Positions 35,480 to 45,635 of a stretch of 64,000 nucleotides of DNA are shown here, in pieces (the stretch's first letter is position 1; the number at the start of each line of letters is the position of its first letter). The position numbers were made by a program, and so were the translations under genes. The notes under the pieces were generated by a model. It ran no database searches, was not told the DNA's origin, and was given only the letters and a program-made list of their open reading frames with translations. This stretch comes from Alcanivorax sp. (GTDB taxonomy: Bacteria > Pseudomonadota > Gammaproteobacteria > Pseudomonadales > Alcanivoracaceae), in contig NZ_NVWY01000031.1 of assembly GCF_002733835.1 (NCBI RefSeq), positions 30,936-94,935 of the forward strand. Reading direction: 5' to 3'.

Positions 35480-37429
35480 TCAACGGTTCAGCCGTGTCTC
35501 GACCAGGTTGGCAACCACTGCCGGGTCAGCCAAGGTGGAGATGTCGCCCAGGCTGTCGTGTTCGTTGGCCGCCACCTTGCGCAAAATACGGCGCATGATT
35601 TTGCCGGACCGGGTTTTCGGTAGTCCGTGGGTAAAGTGAATCAGATCGGGAGTGGCGATGGGGCCGATTTCCCGGCGCACCCACTGGCGTAATTCGTCAT
35701 GCAGGGCATCGCTGGTGTGCTCGCCATCATTCAGGGTCACATAGACATAAATGCCCTGGCCCTTGATGTTATGGGGATAACCGACGACGGCGGCTTCGCA
35801 CACCTTGGGGTGTGAGACCAGGGCGCTTTCCACTTCCGCGGTGCCCATGCGGTGGCCGGACACATTGATGACATCGTCCACGCGCCCGGTAATCCAGTAG
35901 TAGCCGTCTTCGTCACGGCGTGCTCCGTCACCGGTGCAGTAATAACCGGGGAAGCTGGTGAAGTAGGTTTGCACAAAACGCGGGTGATCGCCCCACAAGG
36001 TGCGAGCCTGGCCGGGCCAGCTATCGGCGATGACCAGGTTGCCCTCTGCAGCGCCGTGCAGCAGCTTGCCGTCGTTATCCACCAGTGCCGGCTGGACACC
36101 GAAAAAAGGCAAGGTGGCAGCGCCGGGTTTGGCTTCAATGGCCCCGGGCAGGGGGCAGATCATTATGCCGCCGGTCTCCGTCTGCCACCAGGTGTCGACC
36201 ACAGCCGCCTGGCCGTTACCCAGCTGGTCGTGGAACCATTGCCAGGCGGCCGGGTTGATGGGTTCCCCGGCCGTGGCCAGGATGCGCAGGCTGTCGCGCC
36301 GGCTGTTGGCACAGCAATGCTCGCCGCCGGCCATCAGTGCGCGGATGGCGGTGGGAGCGGTATAAAGAATGTCGATATTGTAGCGGTCAATAATCTCACC
36401 GACTCGCTGATCGTCCGGGTAGTTGGGTACCCCTTCGAACATGACGCAGGTGGCGCCGTTGGCAAGCGGACCATAGACCAGATAGGTATGGCCGGTAATC
36501 CAGCCCACATCCGCGGTGCACCAGTACACTTGTCCCGGGTGATAATCGAAGGCCAGCTGGTGGGTTAATGAGGCATAGACCATATAGCCGCCGGTGGTGT
36601 GCAGCACACCTTTTGGCTGGCCGGTGGAGCCGGAGGTATAGAGGATGAATAACGGATCTTCCGCATTCATGGGCTCGGCAGGGCAGTCGACGTCACTGCG
36701 TGCCAGCTGTTCATGAAAATCCAGATCCCGTTGCGCAAACCAGTGGCTATCGCAGCCCACATGGTTGACCACCAGTACCTTGTCGACGCTGTCGGTGCCG
36801 GCCTGTTCCAGGGCCGCATCCACGTTATCTTTTAGCGGTACGATCTTGCCGCCGCGGCGCCCGCCGTCTGCGGTGATCACCATTTTGGCACCGCAATCGG
36901 CGATGCGGCCCGCCAGGGCGTCCGGAGAAAAGCCAGCGAACACCACCGAATGAATGGCGCCGATGCGGGCGCAGGCGAGCATGGCGAATACCGCTTCGGG
37001 AATCATGGGCATGTAAATCATCACCCGGTCACCTTTGCCAATGCCCTGCTGTTTGAGGGTGTTGGCCAGCTTGCCGACATGTTGGTGTAACTGCTGATAG
37101 GTGATCTGCCGGCGATCCTGGTCCGGAGAGTCCGGTTCCCACAGTAGTGCTATGCCGTCTCTGTTGGTGGCCAGGTGGCGATCTATACAGTTTTCTGCGG
37201 CATTCAGCTCACCATCATGAAACCAGCGAATGTGCAGATCAGCGGGGCTGAAATGGGTGTCGCGAATCTGTTGGGGGAAGTGCTGCCAGTCGATCCGCTG
37301 TGCCTGTCGGCGCCAGAAGCCAACGCTGTCATCCAGGCTCTGTTGGTACAACGCATGGTAATCATTGCCGTCAATCCAGCAGCGGTCTTTTAATGCCTCT
37401 TTAACCGGCATACGCAGGCCCGTTTCCAT
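35480..37429 (-). CDS. acs: Acetyl-CoA synthetase
   Basis: Activates acetate to acetyl-CoA through an acetyl-AMP intermediate. 649 residues. Motifs: the AMP-binding P-loop [45 protein letters not shown], the hinge [18 protein letters not shown], and the C-terminal [11 protein letters not shown] whose lysine is the usual acetylation-control site (Pat/CobB in other bacteria). Start at 37429 (METGLRMPV) with GGGA upstream; the frame is open for another 50 codons without family resemblance. Final enzyme of the acetate module with its uptake and CrbS/CrbR control genes. Confidence 0.96.
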   Translation of the reverse strand: METGLRMPVKEALKDRCWIDGNDYHALYQQSLDDSVGFWRRQAQRIDWQHFPQQIRDTHFSPADLHIRWFHDGELNAAENCIDRHLATNRDGIALLWEPDSPDQDRRQITYQQLHQHVGKLANTLKQQGIGKGDRVMIYMPMIPEAVFAMLACARIGAIHSVVFAGFSPDALAGRIADCGAKMVITADGGRRGGKIVPLKDNVDAALEQAGTDSVDKVLVVNHVGCDSHWFAQRDLDFHEQLARSDVDCPAEPMNAEDPLFILYTSGSTGQPKGVLHTTGGYMVYASLTHQLAFDYHPGQVYWCTADVGWITGHTYLVYGPLANGATCVMFEGVPNYPDDQRVGEIIDRYNIDILYTAPTAIRALMAGGEHCCANSRRDSLRILATAGEPINPAAWQWFHDQLGNGQAAVVDTWWQTETGGIMICPLPGAIEAKPGAATLPFFGVQPALVDNDGKLLHGAAEGNLVIADSWPGQARTLWGDHPRFVQTYFTSFPGYYCTGDGARRDEDGYYWITGRVDDVINVSGHRMGTAEVESALVSHPKVCEAAVVGYPHNIKGQGIYVYVTLNDGEHTSDALHDELRQWVRREIGPIATPDLIHFTHGLPKTRSGKIMRRILRKVAANEHDSLGDISTLADPAVVANLVETRLNR

Positions 37430-37807
37430 GGGACTTCCCTCACTCGAAAAGTGCTCACCAGAAAAGTGGAGCAGAAATGAATGCCAAGAGTGTGCAAAAA
37501 CAGGGGGGCGGGCTGAATTAGACCTTGGTATTAGAGATGCAACATGCAACCCGCTCCAGGCAACAAGGAGAACCGCCAAGGCATGACTTCAGGTTTATCC
37601 CGCTTTTGTGGGAAGCGATGCGGGCATCGTGCGGTATTCAGTAGGCAGAAACCTTGTCATTACTCAGGTTTTCCTTGTCAGGCATTGTGCGTCGAGCCTC
37701 TGGTGTTTAATCACCTTCGACCTATGGCTAATAGAGTGTTGGCAAAACGCTCAGCAAGCTGTCAATCGGAGTCACTTTCGTGTTGATGACAATAAGAGGA
37801 CAGGGCC
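37430..37807. other. Divergent control region of acs and the DcaP-like porin
   Basis: About 380 bases without a gene. It carries a short heptad-like array GATGCAA/CATGCAA near 37535-37560 and should contain both promoters and any CrbR site; I could not identify a convincing -35/-10 pair or a sigma-54 site. Confidence 0.4.
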
Positions 37808-39013
37808 ATGACAGCAAGAAAAGCCACGTACCTGTGCGGCGCCTTGGTGTTGGCGCAGGCAGGCATTGCCGGTGCAGACACAACGCTGGAGGAACGCATC
37901 ATTGTGCTTGAAGAGCGCATGGATGGGGTGAAAAGCGGTAATACCCATATCGATTTCGGCGGCTTTATCAAGGCCGACACCATGATGAGCAAATACAGCG
38001 ATGGCGATCTTGCAGCCGGTTCGATCGGGCGCGATTTCATGGTGCCGTCCACCATCCCGGTTGGGGGAGAGGCAAGCTCGGAAGAGCTGGATTTTATTGC
38101 CAAGCAAAGCCGCTTTTGGCTAAAGAGTGAAACCATGACCTCCGCCGGCATGGTGCGAGGGCATATTGAAATTGATTTTCAGACTAACGGTATTGGTGAC
38201 GAGCGAATCAGTAACAGCTATTCGCCGCGTATTCGCCATGCCTATCTGACCTGGGACAAGTGGTTGTTCGGGCAGACCTGGTCCACTTTTTTCAATGTGA
38301 GTGCGCTACCGGAAACGCTGGATTTTGTTGGTGCGGCGGGAACGGTGTTTGAGCGCCAGCCGCAGATTCGCTATACGAGTGGCCCGATCATGCTGGCTTT
38401 GGAAAATCCGTCTACGACTCTGTATGGCGGGGATAGCAATCCCAGTGAGTATGATGACAACAGTGCTCCGGATGTCGTTGCCCGCTATAACTTGGTAGGT
38501 GATTGGGGCAATGTGAGCCTGTCGGCCATGGGGCGACAACTGAAGTATCAAGATACTGTGGCCGCCGTCCCCTATGAGGAAGACAAATACGGTTACGGTC
38601 TTGCCGTTGCTGGTCGCGTCATGCTGGGCGCCATGGACGATATTCGTTTCCAGGCGAACTATGGTAATGCGCTGGGCCGTTACACCACGCTCAACGCATT
38701 CCGCTCAGGCCAGATTGAGGCGGATGGCAGTATCGAGCTGATCGATCAATGGAGCGGTGTGCTGGCGTTGCGCCATCACTGGAGTGATCGCTGGCGTTCC
38801 AACTTTGCGGTCTCGGTCAGTGAAGCGGATAACCCCGATACCGTGGCGGTGACCACCAGCAAACGGGTGCAAAGCGCCCACGCCAACCTGATCTGGCAGG
38901 TCGCGAAACCACTCTCTCTCGGCGGTGAGCTGATCTATGCCGATCGGGAAATCGAGAATGGGGACGACGGCAATCTCAAGCGCGTGCAGTTCACGGCGAA
39001 ATATGCGTTTTGA
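37808..39013 (+). CDS. DcaP-like outer-membrane porin
   Basis: 401 residues. After a signal peptide ending GIAGA/DT comes a short coiled-coil (TLEERIIVLEERMDGVKSG), then HIDFGGFIKADTMMSKYSDG, the usual first strand of DcaP-family porins, and FWLKSETMTSAGMVRGHIEIDF, AYLTWDKWLFGQTWSTFF. C-terminal strand VQFTAKYAF with terminal Phe. DcaP proteins form trimeric channels for dicarboxylic and aromatic acids or other anionic solutes; the substrate here is unknown. Strong Shine-Dalgarno (GAGGACAGGG). Divergent from acs, so it may serve organic-acid entry. Confidence 0.9.
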   Translation: MTARKATYLCGALVLAQAGIAGADTTLEERIIVLEERMDGVKSGNTHIDFGGFIKADTMMSKYSDGDLAAGSIGRDFMVPSTIPVGGEASSEELDFIAKQSRFWLKSETMTSAGMVRGHIEIDFQTNGIGDERISNSYSPRIRHAYLTWDKWLFGQTWSTFFNVSALPETLDFVGAAGTVFERQPQIRYTSGPIMLALENPSTTLYGGDSNPSEYDDNSAPDVVARYNLVGDWGNVSLSAMGRQLKYQDTVAAVPYEEDKYGYGLAVAGRVMLGAMDDIRFQANYGNALGRYTTLNAFRSGQIEADGSIELIDQWSGVLALRHHWSDRWRSNFAVSVSEADNPDTVAVTTSKRVQSAHANLIWQVAKPLSLGGELIYADREIENGDDGNLKRVQFTAKYAF

Positions 39014-39021
39014 ATGAGAGG

Positions 39022-39052
39022 GGCTGCACGCAACATGCAGCACGCTACACGC
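39022..39052. repeat. Heptad array left of terminator
   Basis: GCTGCAC, GCAACAT, GCAGCAC, GCTACAC, GCAAAAA; inverted partner at 39085-39116 on the other side of the terminator. Confidence 0.75.
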
Positions 39053-39083
39053 AAAAAAAGGGACGCCGAAGCGTCCCTTTTTT
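39053..39083. terminator. Bidirectional terminator between the porin gene and ectC
   Basis: AAAAAAAGGGACGC CGAA GCGTCCCTTTTTT: perfect stem, GNRA-like loop, with A- and T-runs serving both converging transcripts. Confidence 0.93.
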
Positions 39084-39084
39084 G

Positions 39085-39116
39085 CGTGCAAGCCTGTTGC
39101 ATGCAGCATGATGCGT
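39085..39116. repeat. Heptad array right of terminator
   Basis: GCGTGCA, AGCCTGT, TGCATGC, AGCATGA, TGCGTCT units; complementary to the array at 39022-39052. Confidence 0.65.
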
Positions 39117-39119
39117 CTC

Positions 39120-39518
39120 TTAATCCACATCTGCCGGGTAAACACCGTTCTCGTCGTGCACTTCCTTGCCGCTCAGGGGCGGAGTGAAAGCACAGGCGAC
39201 GACCATGTCTTCGTTTTCGCCACCGTAGAGGTAATGCTCGTCGTGCTCGTCGAGCAGGTAGATGGTGCCCGGAGTCAGGTCGTAGACCTTGCCGTCATCC
39301 AGGGTCTCGATCTTGCCGCTACCGGAAATCACGTAGACGGATTCCCAGTGGTTGGCGTATTTGATATGGGTCTTGGTGCCTTTGAAGATGGTGGTGATGT
39401 TGAACGAGTGCCCCATCTTGTCTTCTTTGAGAGACAGGCGAACAGACTGCCAGTTGCCGTTTTCGGCTTTGACACAGCGGTCAGACTTCTCGGCTTCAGC
39501 CAGAGTGCGAACGATCAT
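39120..39518 (-). CDS. ectC: L-ectoine synthase
   Basis: Cupin enzyme that closes the ring of N-gamma-acetyl-diaminobutyrate to ectoine, the final synthesis step. 132 residues. Conserved segments [54 protein letters not shown] and [11 protein letters not shown] contain the metal and substrate residues (Glu/Tyr/His of the cupin barrel). Last gene of ectR-ectA-ectB-ectC. No hydroxylase (ectD) or aspartokinase (ask) gene is linked. Confidence 0.97.
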   Translation of the reverse strand: MIVRTLAEAEKSDRCVKAENGNWQSVRLSLKEDKMGHSFNITTIFKGTKTHIKYANHWESVYVISGSGKIETLDDGKVYDLTPGTIYLLDEHDEHYLYGGENEDMVVACAFTPPLSGKEVHDENGVYPADVD

Positions 39519-39560
39519 GGATAACTCCTGAGCTAAAAATCGGGGGGAGGGAGAAATAAC

Positions 39561-39596
39561 GCTCCCCCACTCTCGCGAAAAAGGAGGCGGGGGAGC
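39561..39596. repeat. Hairpin between ectB and ectC
   Basis: GCTCCCCC and GGGGGAGC separated by 20 bases. It lacks a T-run on the minus strand, so a role in mRNA processing or uneven expression of ectC is more likely than full termination. Confidence 0.5.
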
Positions 39597-39609
39597 GGGA
39601 ACCGCCGTG

Positions 39610-40965
<1,356 letters not shown>

Positions 40966-41508
40966 TTACGCGTCGTCGCGATTAAACGGGCCGATCCGCA
41001 GCAGGTATTCGTCGTTATGTTCGCCGGCAAAATGAATGCGCGAGTCGAACAAAATGAATTCTTCCGTGGGCATGCTGCGCTGGTAGGCGAAGCTGCGGAA
41101 CATGCCCCAGGAGGCTTCGTTGTCCGGGGTGATGGTGGTCTCAATGAACTGAACATCGGTGCTTTCTTCGCGCTCGATCAGTTCGGCCAGCATACGCTTG
41201 GCCAGGCCCTTGCCCCGGGCTTTTTCGTGCACGGCTACCTGCCAGACAAACAGCACATTTTGCTGCTTGGGCGGGATGTAGCCGGAAATAAAGCCGACCA
41301 GGTCACCGTCCATCTCTGCCGCCACGGAGGTGTCGGCAAAGTGGGTGCACTGCAGCAAGTTACAGTAGACGGAGTTCTCGTCCAGCGGCTTGCACTCGCT
41401 GATCAGTTTGTGAACCCGGCTGCCGTCCTGGCTTTCAGGTTTACGAAAGGTGATGTCATCCGATTTGTCGGTGGATGAATCCGTTTTTTTCGCATCGTCT
41501 GCTGACAT
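40966..41508 (-). CDS. ectA: L-2,4-diaminobutyric acid acetyltransferase
   Basis: GNAT enzyme acetylating diaminobutyrate at the gamma amino group. 180 residues. ITFRKPESQDGSRVHKLISECKPLDENSVYCNLLQCTHFADTSV is the EctA substrate region; VWQVAVHEKARGKGLAKRML is the acetyl-CoA loop. The first 25 residues are hydrophilic and variable. Starts 4 bases after the stop of the MarR-type gene, so the operon reads ectR-ectA-ectB-ectC. Confidence 0.97.
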   Translation of the reverse strand: MSADDAKKTDSSTDKSDDITFRKPESQDGSRVHKLISECKPLDENSVYCNLLQCTHFADTSVAAEMDGDLVGFISGYIPPKQQNVLFVWQVAVHEKARGKGLAKRMLAELIEREESTDVQFIETTITPDNEASWGMFRSFAYQRSMPTEEFILFDSRIHFAGEHNDEYLLRIGPFNRDDA

Positions 41509-41512
41509 GGTT

Positions 41513-42049
41513 TCACTTATGGTCCGTTTTGGAGAAAGAGTTTGCGTCCCGGCGGCTGTTCATTTCTACCGCCGGTTGCGCGCGATCAATGGCCCCCAGA
41601 TCCAGCACCGGCGAGGCGTCGATATCGCCGGCATTCATCATTGCCGCAACCCGCTGCAGGGAGCTGAGAATTAAAGATTGCTCCCAATCCTCAAGGCGGT
41701 CAAAGCGTTCGATGAATTCGTCCTGGAGCGGGGTGGGGGCCTGCTCGATGATGTCCAGACCGGCGGAGGTCAGGTGGGCATAAACTCGGCGTTTATCCTG
41801 CTCGCCGCGCTTGCGTCCCAATAGATCCCGCTTTTCCAGACGGTCGAGAATGGTGGTGACGGTGGCCTGGCTCAGCGATACCTCGTTGGCCAGGTCCCCC
41901 ATGGTCATCTCACCGTGCGCCGCAATCGCCTGCATGATGAGAAGCTGGGGCGATGTCAGGCCGGATACCTTGCTCAGCTTTCGTGAGTAGAGGTCCGTGG
42001 CGCGAATGATCTGTCGTAATGCGATTAGCACGTCTTCGTGTCTGGCCAT
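41513..42049 (-). CDS. ectR: MarR-family regulator of the ectoine operon (EctR-like)
   Basis: 178 residues from ATG 42049 (MARHEDVLIALRQIIRATDLYSRKLSK); an in-frame ATG at 42097 would add 16 residues and neither has a clear Shine-Dalgarno. The winged-helix core reads LTSPQLLIMQAIAAHGEMTMGDLANEVSLSQATVTTILDRLEKRDLLGRKRGEQDKRRVYAHLT, with the MarR wing. EctR of halotolerant methylotrophs represses ect genes; here the gene is the first of the ect operon and would be controlled by the same promoter, giving autoregulation. Osmotic signal unknown. Confidence 0.9.
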   Translation of the reverse strand: MARHEDVLIALRQIIRATDLYSRKLSKVSGLTSPQLLIMQAIAAHGEMTMGDLANEVSLSQATVTTILDRLEKRDLLGRKRGEQDKRRVYAHLTSAGLDIIEQAPTPLQDEFIERFDRLEDWEQSLILSSLQRVAAMMNAGDIDASPVLDLGAIDRAQPAVEMNSRRDANSFSKTDHK

Positions 42050-42188
42050 TGCCGAAAATTCTCTTGATAACAAAGTAATGTGACCGAAATTAGACATGGT
42101 TTGTCTGCAATCACCTTTGAGATGTAAAGATTCTATCTCCATCAAAACAGGGCAATGGCGAGTAATCCCTTGCGATAAGTGGTAGGCT

Positions 42189-42217
42189 ATCTTAGAGATA
42201 AAACATTTAGATGTCAA
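42189..42217 (-). promoter_or_regulatory. Sigma-70 promoter of ectR-ectABC
   Basis: Minus strand: TTGACA (42217-42212), 17-bp spacer, TAAGAT (42194-42189). Perfect -35 and ideal spacing, about 140 bases before the ectR start. GAGAT...ATCTC half-sites between the promoter and the gene (around 42117-42137) could be an operator. Confidence 0.7.
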
Positions 42218-42407
42218 AATAAATACTGGGCGGTGACGGTGTTGTGACCGGCTATATCGTCTGCATTCCTTGCTCTGCGGGGGTTTACGACCTGCCAGGG
42301 GGGGGAAGGCTCGCAGTTTCGACAATCGCACATGTTTTGTGTCACAAAGGACTTCTCCAGTTCCGAATCCGGGGCTGTTTTTCGTCGTCGTGTTTATAGG
42401 CGTTGCC

Positions 42408-42992
42408 ATGATGATTGATTCCTTTCTTCTCGTACTTTCCTGGCTGGATCGCACTCTGGGGGTGATTGAGCGCGTCATTATCGGTGGCTGCATTCTGGCC
42501 ATGGCCCTGTTGATGAGTGGCCATGTGGTGGGGCAGACCCTGTTTGATGAAGGGATTCCCGGCACCTATGAAGTGGTGAAAATGCTGATCGTGGTACTGA
42601 CCTTCGTGGGGCTGGGCTACGCGGCCCGCCACGCCCGTCACATCCGCATGTCCGCCATCTATGAACAGCTCAATGGCAAGGCCCGCAAGGGGCTGCAGAT
42701 GTTGATTTGCCTGGGAACGGCGACGCTGATGTTTTATTTCGCCTGGAAATCCGGTCAGTACGTCTTTGATATTCAGGAGCGTGGCCGGGTGAGTGCGTCA
42801 CTGCAGGTGCCCATGTGGCTGGTCTACCTGGCGCTGCCTGCGGGGTTCAGCATGGCTGGCATCCAGTACTTGCTGACCTTTACCCGCAATGCGGTATCCA
42901 AGGGGGTCTGGCGGTCGTTCAACGAAGAAGAAAGCTATGAAGCGGTGCCGCTGGAGGCGGCGGCTGTGGATGATCAGGATGGCCAGCGCTGA
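42408..42992 (+). CDS. TRAP transporter small permease (DctQ/TeaB-like)
   Basis: 194 residues with four membrane helices. WLDRTLGVIERVIIGGCILAMALLMSGHVVGQTLF, VLTFVGLGYAARHARHIRM and VYLALPAGFSMAGIQYLL follow the DctQ pattern. The frame extends upstream; I take the ATG at 42408 (or 42411), placing the first helix at the N-terminus. Pairs with the large permease 50 bases downstream. Its divergence from the ect operon and the binding-protein similarity noted below suggest osmolyte uptake, though substrate is unproven. Confidence 0.85.
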   Translation: MMIDSFLLVLSWLDRTLGVIERVIIGGCILAMALLMSGHVVGQTLFDEGIPGTYEVVKMLIVVLTFVGLGYAARHARHIRMSAIYEQLNGKARKGLQMLICLGTATLMFYFAWKSGQYVFDIQERGRVSASLQVPMWLVYLALPAGFSMAGIQYLLTFTRNAVSKGVWRSFNEEESYEAVPLEAAAVDDQDGQR

Positions 42993-43043
42993 TGCGTAGC
43001 CGGTTTTTTGCTATGAGTGCTGCTGAATGAGGGGGTTGTCGCT

Positions 43044-44324
43044 GTGTTAATCATTCTGGCTGTGATCATGCTGGTGTTGCTGATGATGGGGTACCCCATG
43101 ATGGTGCCGCTGGCGGTGGGGACATTGTTCATGATGTTCACCGGGCTGACTTTCTTCGGCCCGGACCAGGCCATCACCTGGATGGTCAATGGTGTCGGTA
43201 GCTGGGTGTTGGCGGCAGTGCCCATGTTTATCTTTGCTGCGGATATTCTCACCAAGGGCCATACCGCCAACCGGTTGCTGGACCTGGTGGATGCCTTTAC
43301 CCGGCATCTGCGCGGCGGTTTGCCGATCACCACCGCGGCGTCCTGTGCGGTGTTTGGCGCGGTGTCCGGTTCCACCCAGGCCACGGTGGTGGCCATGGGT
43401 GGCCCCATGCGCCCGCGCCTGCTGTCCAAGGGCTATTCCGACAGTTTTGCGCTGGCGTTAATCATCAATGCCAGTGATATCGCGCTGCTGATCCCCCCCA
43501 GTATTGGGTTTATCGTTTATGGCGTGGTGATGAAAACCTCCATCGGCGACCTCTTCCTGGCAGGTATCCTGCCGGGCCTGCTGGTGCTGCTGATGTTCTC
43601 CGTCTACTGCTGGATTGGCGCCCGGGTCAAAGGGATTGAGCCAGAGGAGCGGGCCAGCTGGGGGGTACGCTTCAAGGCCATGCGGGGGGCGATCTTGCCT
43701 CTGGGCTTCCCGATTCTGGTGGTCGGCGGTATTTATGGTGGGCTGTTCAGTGCGGTGGAAGCGTCGGCCATCGCGGTGGCGTATGCCTTGCTGCTGGAAG
43801 TGGTGATTTTCCGCAAGGTCAGCGTGAAGGACCTGGGGGGGCTGGCGTTGTCCTCCGGGATGATCACTGCGGTGGTCTTTATTCTGGTGGCCATTGGCGC
43901 GGCGTTTTCCCACACTTTGGGGACTGCCGGGATTCCCGAGAAACTGCTGGGGCCGGCCATTGAATCCATTGGCCAGAATCAGGTGGCGGCGCTGGCGCTG
44001 ATCGCGGTGGCATTCTTTATTGGCTGCATGTTTGTGGACCCCATCGTGGTGATCCTGATTCTGGTGCCGATCTTCAAGCCGCTGATCGAATCCGCCAACC
44101 TGGACCCGATCCACGTGGGCGTGATCGTTACCCTGCAGGCGGCTATTGGTTCCGCCACGCCGCCGTTCGGGTGCGATATTTTTACCGCCATTGCGGTGTT
44201 CCGTCGCCCCTATCTGGATGTGATTCGGGGTACGCCGCCGTTTATCTTTATGCTGCTGATCGCCACCTTCATTCTGATTCTGTTTCCGCAGTTATCACTG
44301 TGGTTGCCGGCGTTGGGTGGGTGA
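43044..44324 (+). CDS. TRAP transporter large permease (DctM/TeaC-like)
   Basis: About 426 residues, 12 membrane helices. Typical DctM stretches: VLAAVPMFIFAADILTKGHTANRLLDLVDAFTRHLRGGLPITT, AVSGSTQATVVAMGGPMRPRLLSKGY, and VTLQAAIGSATPPFGCDIF. I chose the GTG at 43044, which has GAGGGGG 8 bases upstream and starts within the first helix like relatives; the GTG at 43017 is an alternative. Forms the ion-coupled translocation unit with the small permease. Converges on the binding-protein gene across a shared terminator. Confidence 0.92.
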   Translation: MLIILAVIMLVLLMMGYPMMVPLAVGTLFMMFTGLTFFGPDQAITWMVNGVGSWVLAAVPMFIFAADILTKGHTANRLLDLVDAFTRHLRGGLPITTAASCAVFGAVSGSTQATVVAMGGPMRPRLLSKGYSDSFALALIINASDIALLIPPSIGFIVYGVVMKTSIGDLFLAGILPGLLVLLMFSVYCWIGARVKGIEPEERASWGVRFKAMRGAILPLGFPILVVGGIYGGLFSAVEASAIAVAYALLLEVVIFRKVSVKDLGGLALSSGMITAVVFILVAIGAAFSHTLGTAGIPEKLLGPAIESIGQNQVAALALIAVAFFIGCMFVDPIVVILILVPIFKPLIESANLDPIHVGVIVTLQAAIGSATPPFGCDIFTAIAVFRRPYLDVIRGTPPFIFMLLIATFILILFPQLSLWLPALGG

Positions 44325-44376
44325 TCTGCGCTAGACGCTAGCAGGGTCGAGGTCCGTGTTGCGGGCAGACCGACAC

Positions 44377-44406
44377 AAAAAAGCCCGGCCAATTGGCCGG
44401 GCTTTT
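44377..44406. terminator. Bidirectional terminator between the TRAP genes
   Basis: AAAAAGCCCGGCC AATT GGCCGGGCTTTTT, a perfect palindrome serving the converging dctM- and dctP-type genes. Confidence 0.95.
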
Positions 44407-44428
44407 TCATGTTCGGCTACCGGGGGCG

Positions 44429-45451
44429 TTACTGTCCCTTGGCGGCCTCGTCGAAGGCGGACAGCAGGGCATTGAGTGACTGCTCACCCCGTGCGCCCAC
44501 TTCATCAATGTAGATCTGACGTACCGGTTTGGCCTTCTTGCGGAAGGCGTCACGCTGGGCCTCGGTCAGTTCAACAATGTTGATGTCGCTCTTTTCCTTG
44601 ATGGTTTCCAGCCGTTCTTCGTTGTACTGGGTCTGGATATCATGGCCTTCGCGCACCAGGGTCTTGGTGATGCTGTCGATCATTTTCTGCTGGTCCGCAG
44701 ACAGGCCGTCGTACCAGTCGGCGTTACCGATCAGGGTGGCTACGAACTGGGATTGCTGCGCAAAGATCATGTAGTCCTGTACTTCGTAGAACGCCATTTC
44801 CTCGTGGGCAAACACCGGCTGGATGTTGCCTTCCGCCTGGCCCTGCTGCAGCGCGCTGTACAGTTCGCCGTAGGCTATAGAGGTGGGGGAGGCGCCATAG
44901 GCCTTGTAGGTGGCCCGCAGCAGGCTGTTGTCCATCACGCGGATGCCCAGGTTTTCGATGTCATCCGGGGTGTTGATGGCCTTGTTGGTCGTCCACACCT
45001 GATAGCCTTCCGGCAATTCCGCCAGCGGTACCAGGCTGCGCTTGCGGAATGATTCCTGCCAGGCTTTGCTTTTCAGGAAGGTGTCGCTGTTCAGGCCTTG
45101 TGCGGTTACCCATTGATCGCTGGGCATGATGTAGTTCAGGTTGAGCAGCTGGCTTTCCGGTACGGTGCCGCCCAGGGCGCCGGAACCAAAGCCCAGCTGA
45201 ATGGCACCGCCCTGGATCGCGTCATACAACGCGGAGTAGCTGGAGCCCCATTTGCCATAGGGGAGCAGTTGAACGTCAATCTCCCCGTCACTTTTTTCTT
45301 CCACCAGCGCTTTGAAACGTTCGGCGTAACTGTGCTGAACACTGCCTTCAATTTCCTCCAGGCCAAAACGCCAGGTGTCGGCGTTGACGGTGGTGGTCGT
45401 GGCGGCAAGAAAGCCAAAAGTAGCGGCGCAAATAAATCGATTAAGTCGCAT
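44429..45451 (-). CDS. TRAP transporter substrate-binding protein (DctP/TeaA-like)
   Basis: 340 residues. Signal peptide to TTTVNA/DTWRFG. The mature start WRFGLEEIEGSVQHSYAERFK, then MPSDQWVTAQ, LGIRVMDNSLLRATYKAYGASP and YGELYSALQQGQAEGNIQPVF run parallel to the ectoine-binding TeaA of Halomonas as I remember it, including the Arg in IRVM that would hold the substrate carboxylate. Some aromatic pocket residues differ (YGEL where TeaA has WGEV), so a related zwitterion or organic acid is possible. Encoded opposite to its permease genes, unlike the usual TRAP operon. Start 45451 has GGTAAAGG upstream. Confidence 0.88.
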   Translation of the reverse strand: MRLNRFICAATFGFLAATTTTVNADTWRFGLEEIEGSVQHSYAERFKALVEEKSDGEIDVQLLPYGKWGSSYSALYDAIQGGAIQLGFGSGALGGTVPESQLLNLNYIMPSDQWVTAQGLNSDTFLKSKAWQESFRKRSLVPLAELPEGYQVWTTNKAINTPDDIENLGIRVMDNSLLRATYKAYGASPTSIAYGELYSALQQGQAEGNIQPVFAHEEMAFYEVQDYMIFAQQSQFVATLIGNADWYDGLSADQQKMIDSITKTLVREGHDIQTQYNEERLETIKEKSDINIVELTEAQRDAFRKKAKPVRQIYIDEVGARGEQSLNALLSAFDEAAKGQ

Positions 45452-45635
45452 GCCTTTACCTTGATATTGCTTGTGGGTGCCAATCACTACATTGCATCGG
45501 GGCAGGGCTGTCAAGGGAACGGCCTGCAACGCTGGCACCTCGGCAGGCTTGATGCGACCATAGGCAATGTTTCCCGGCGCGTTCCCGTCTGTGTGAGTTT
45601 TCCTGGCGGGAAATGCACAGGTAAAAGGTGATTGG

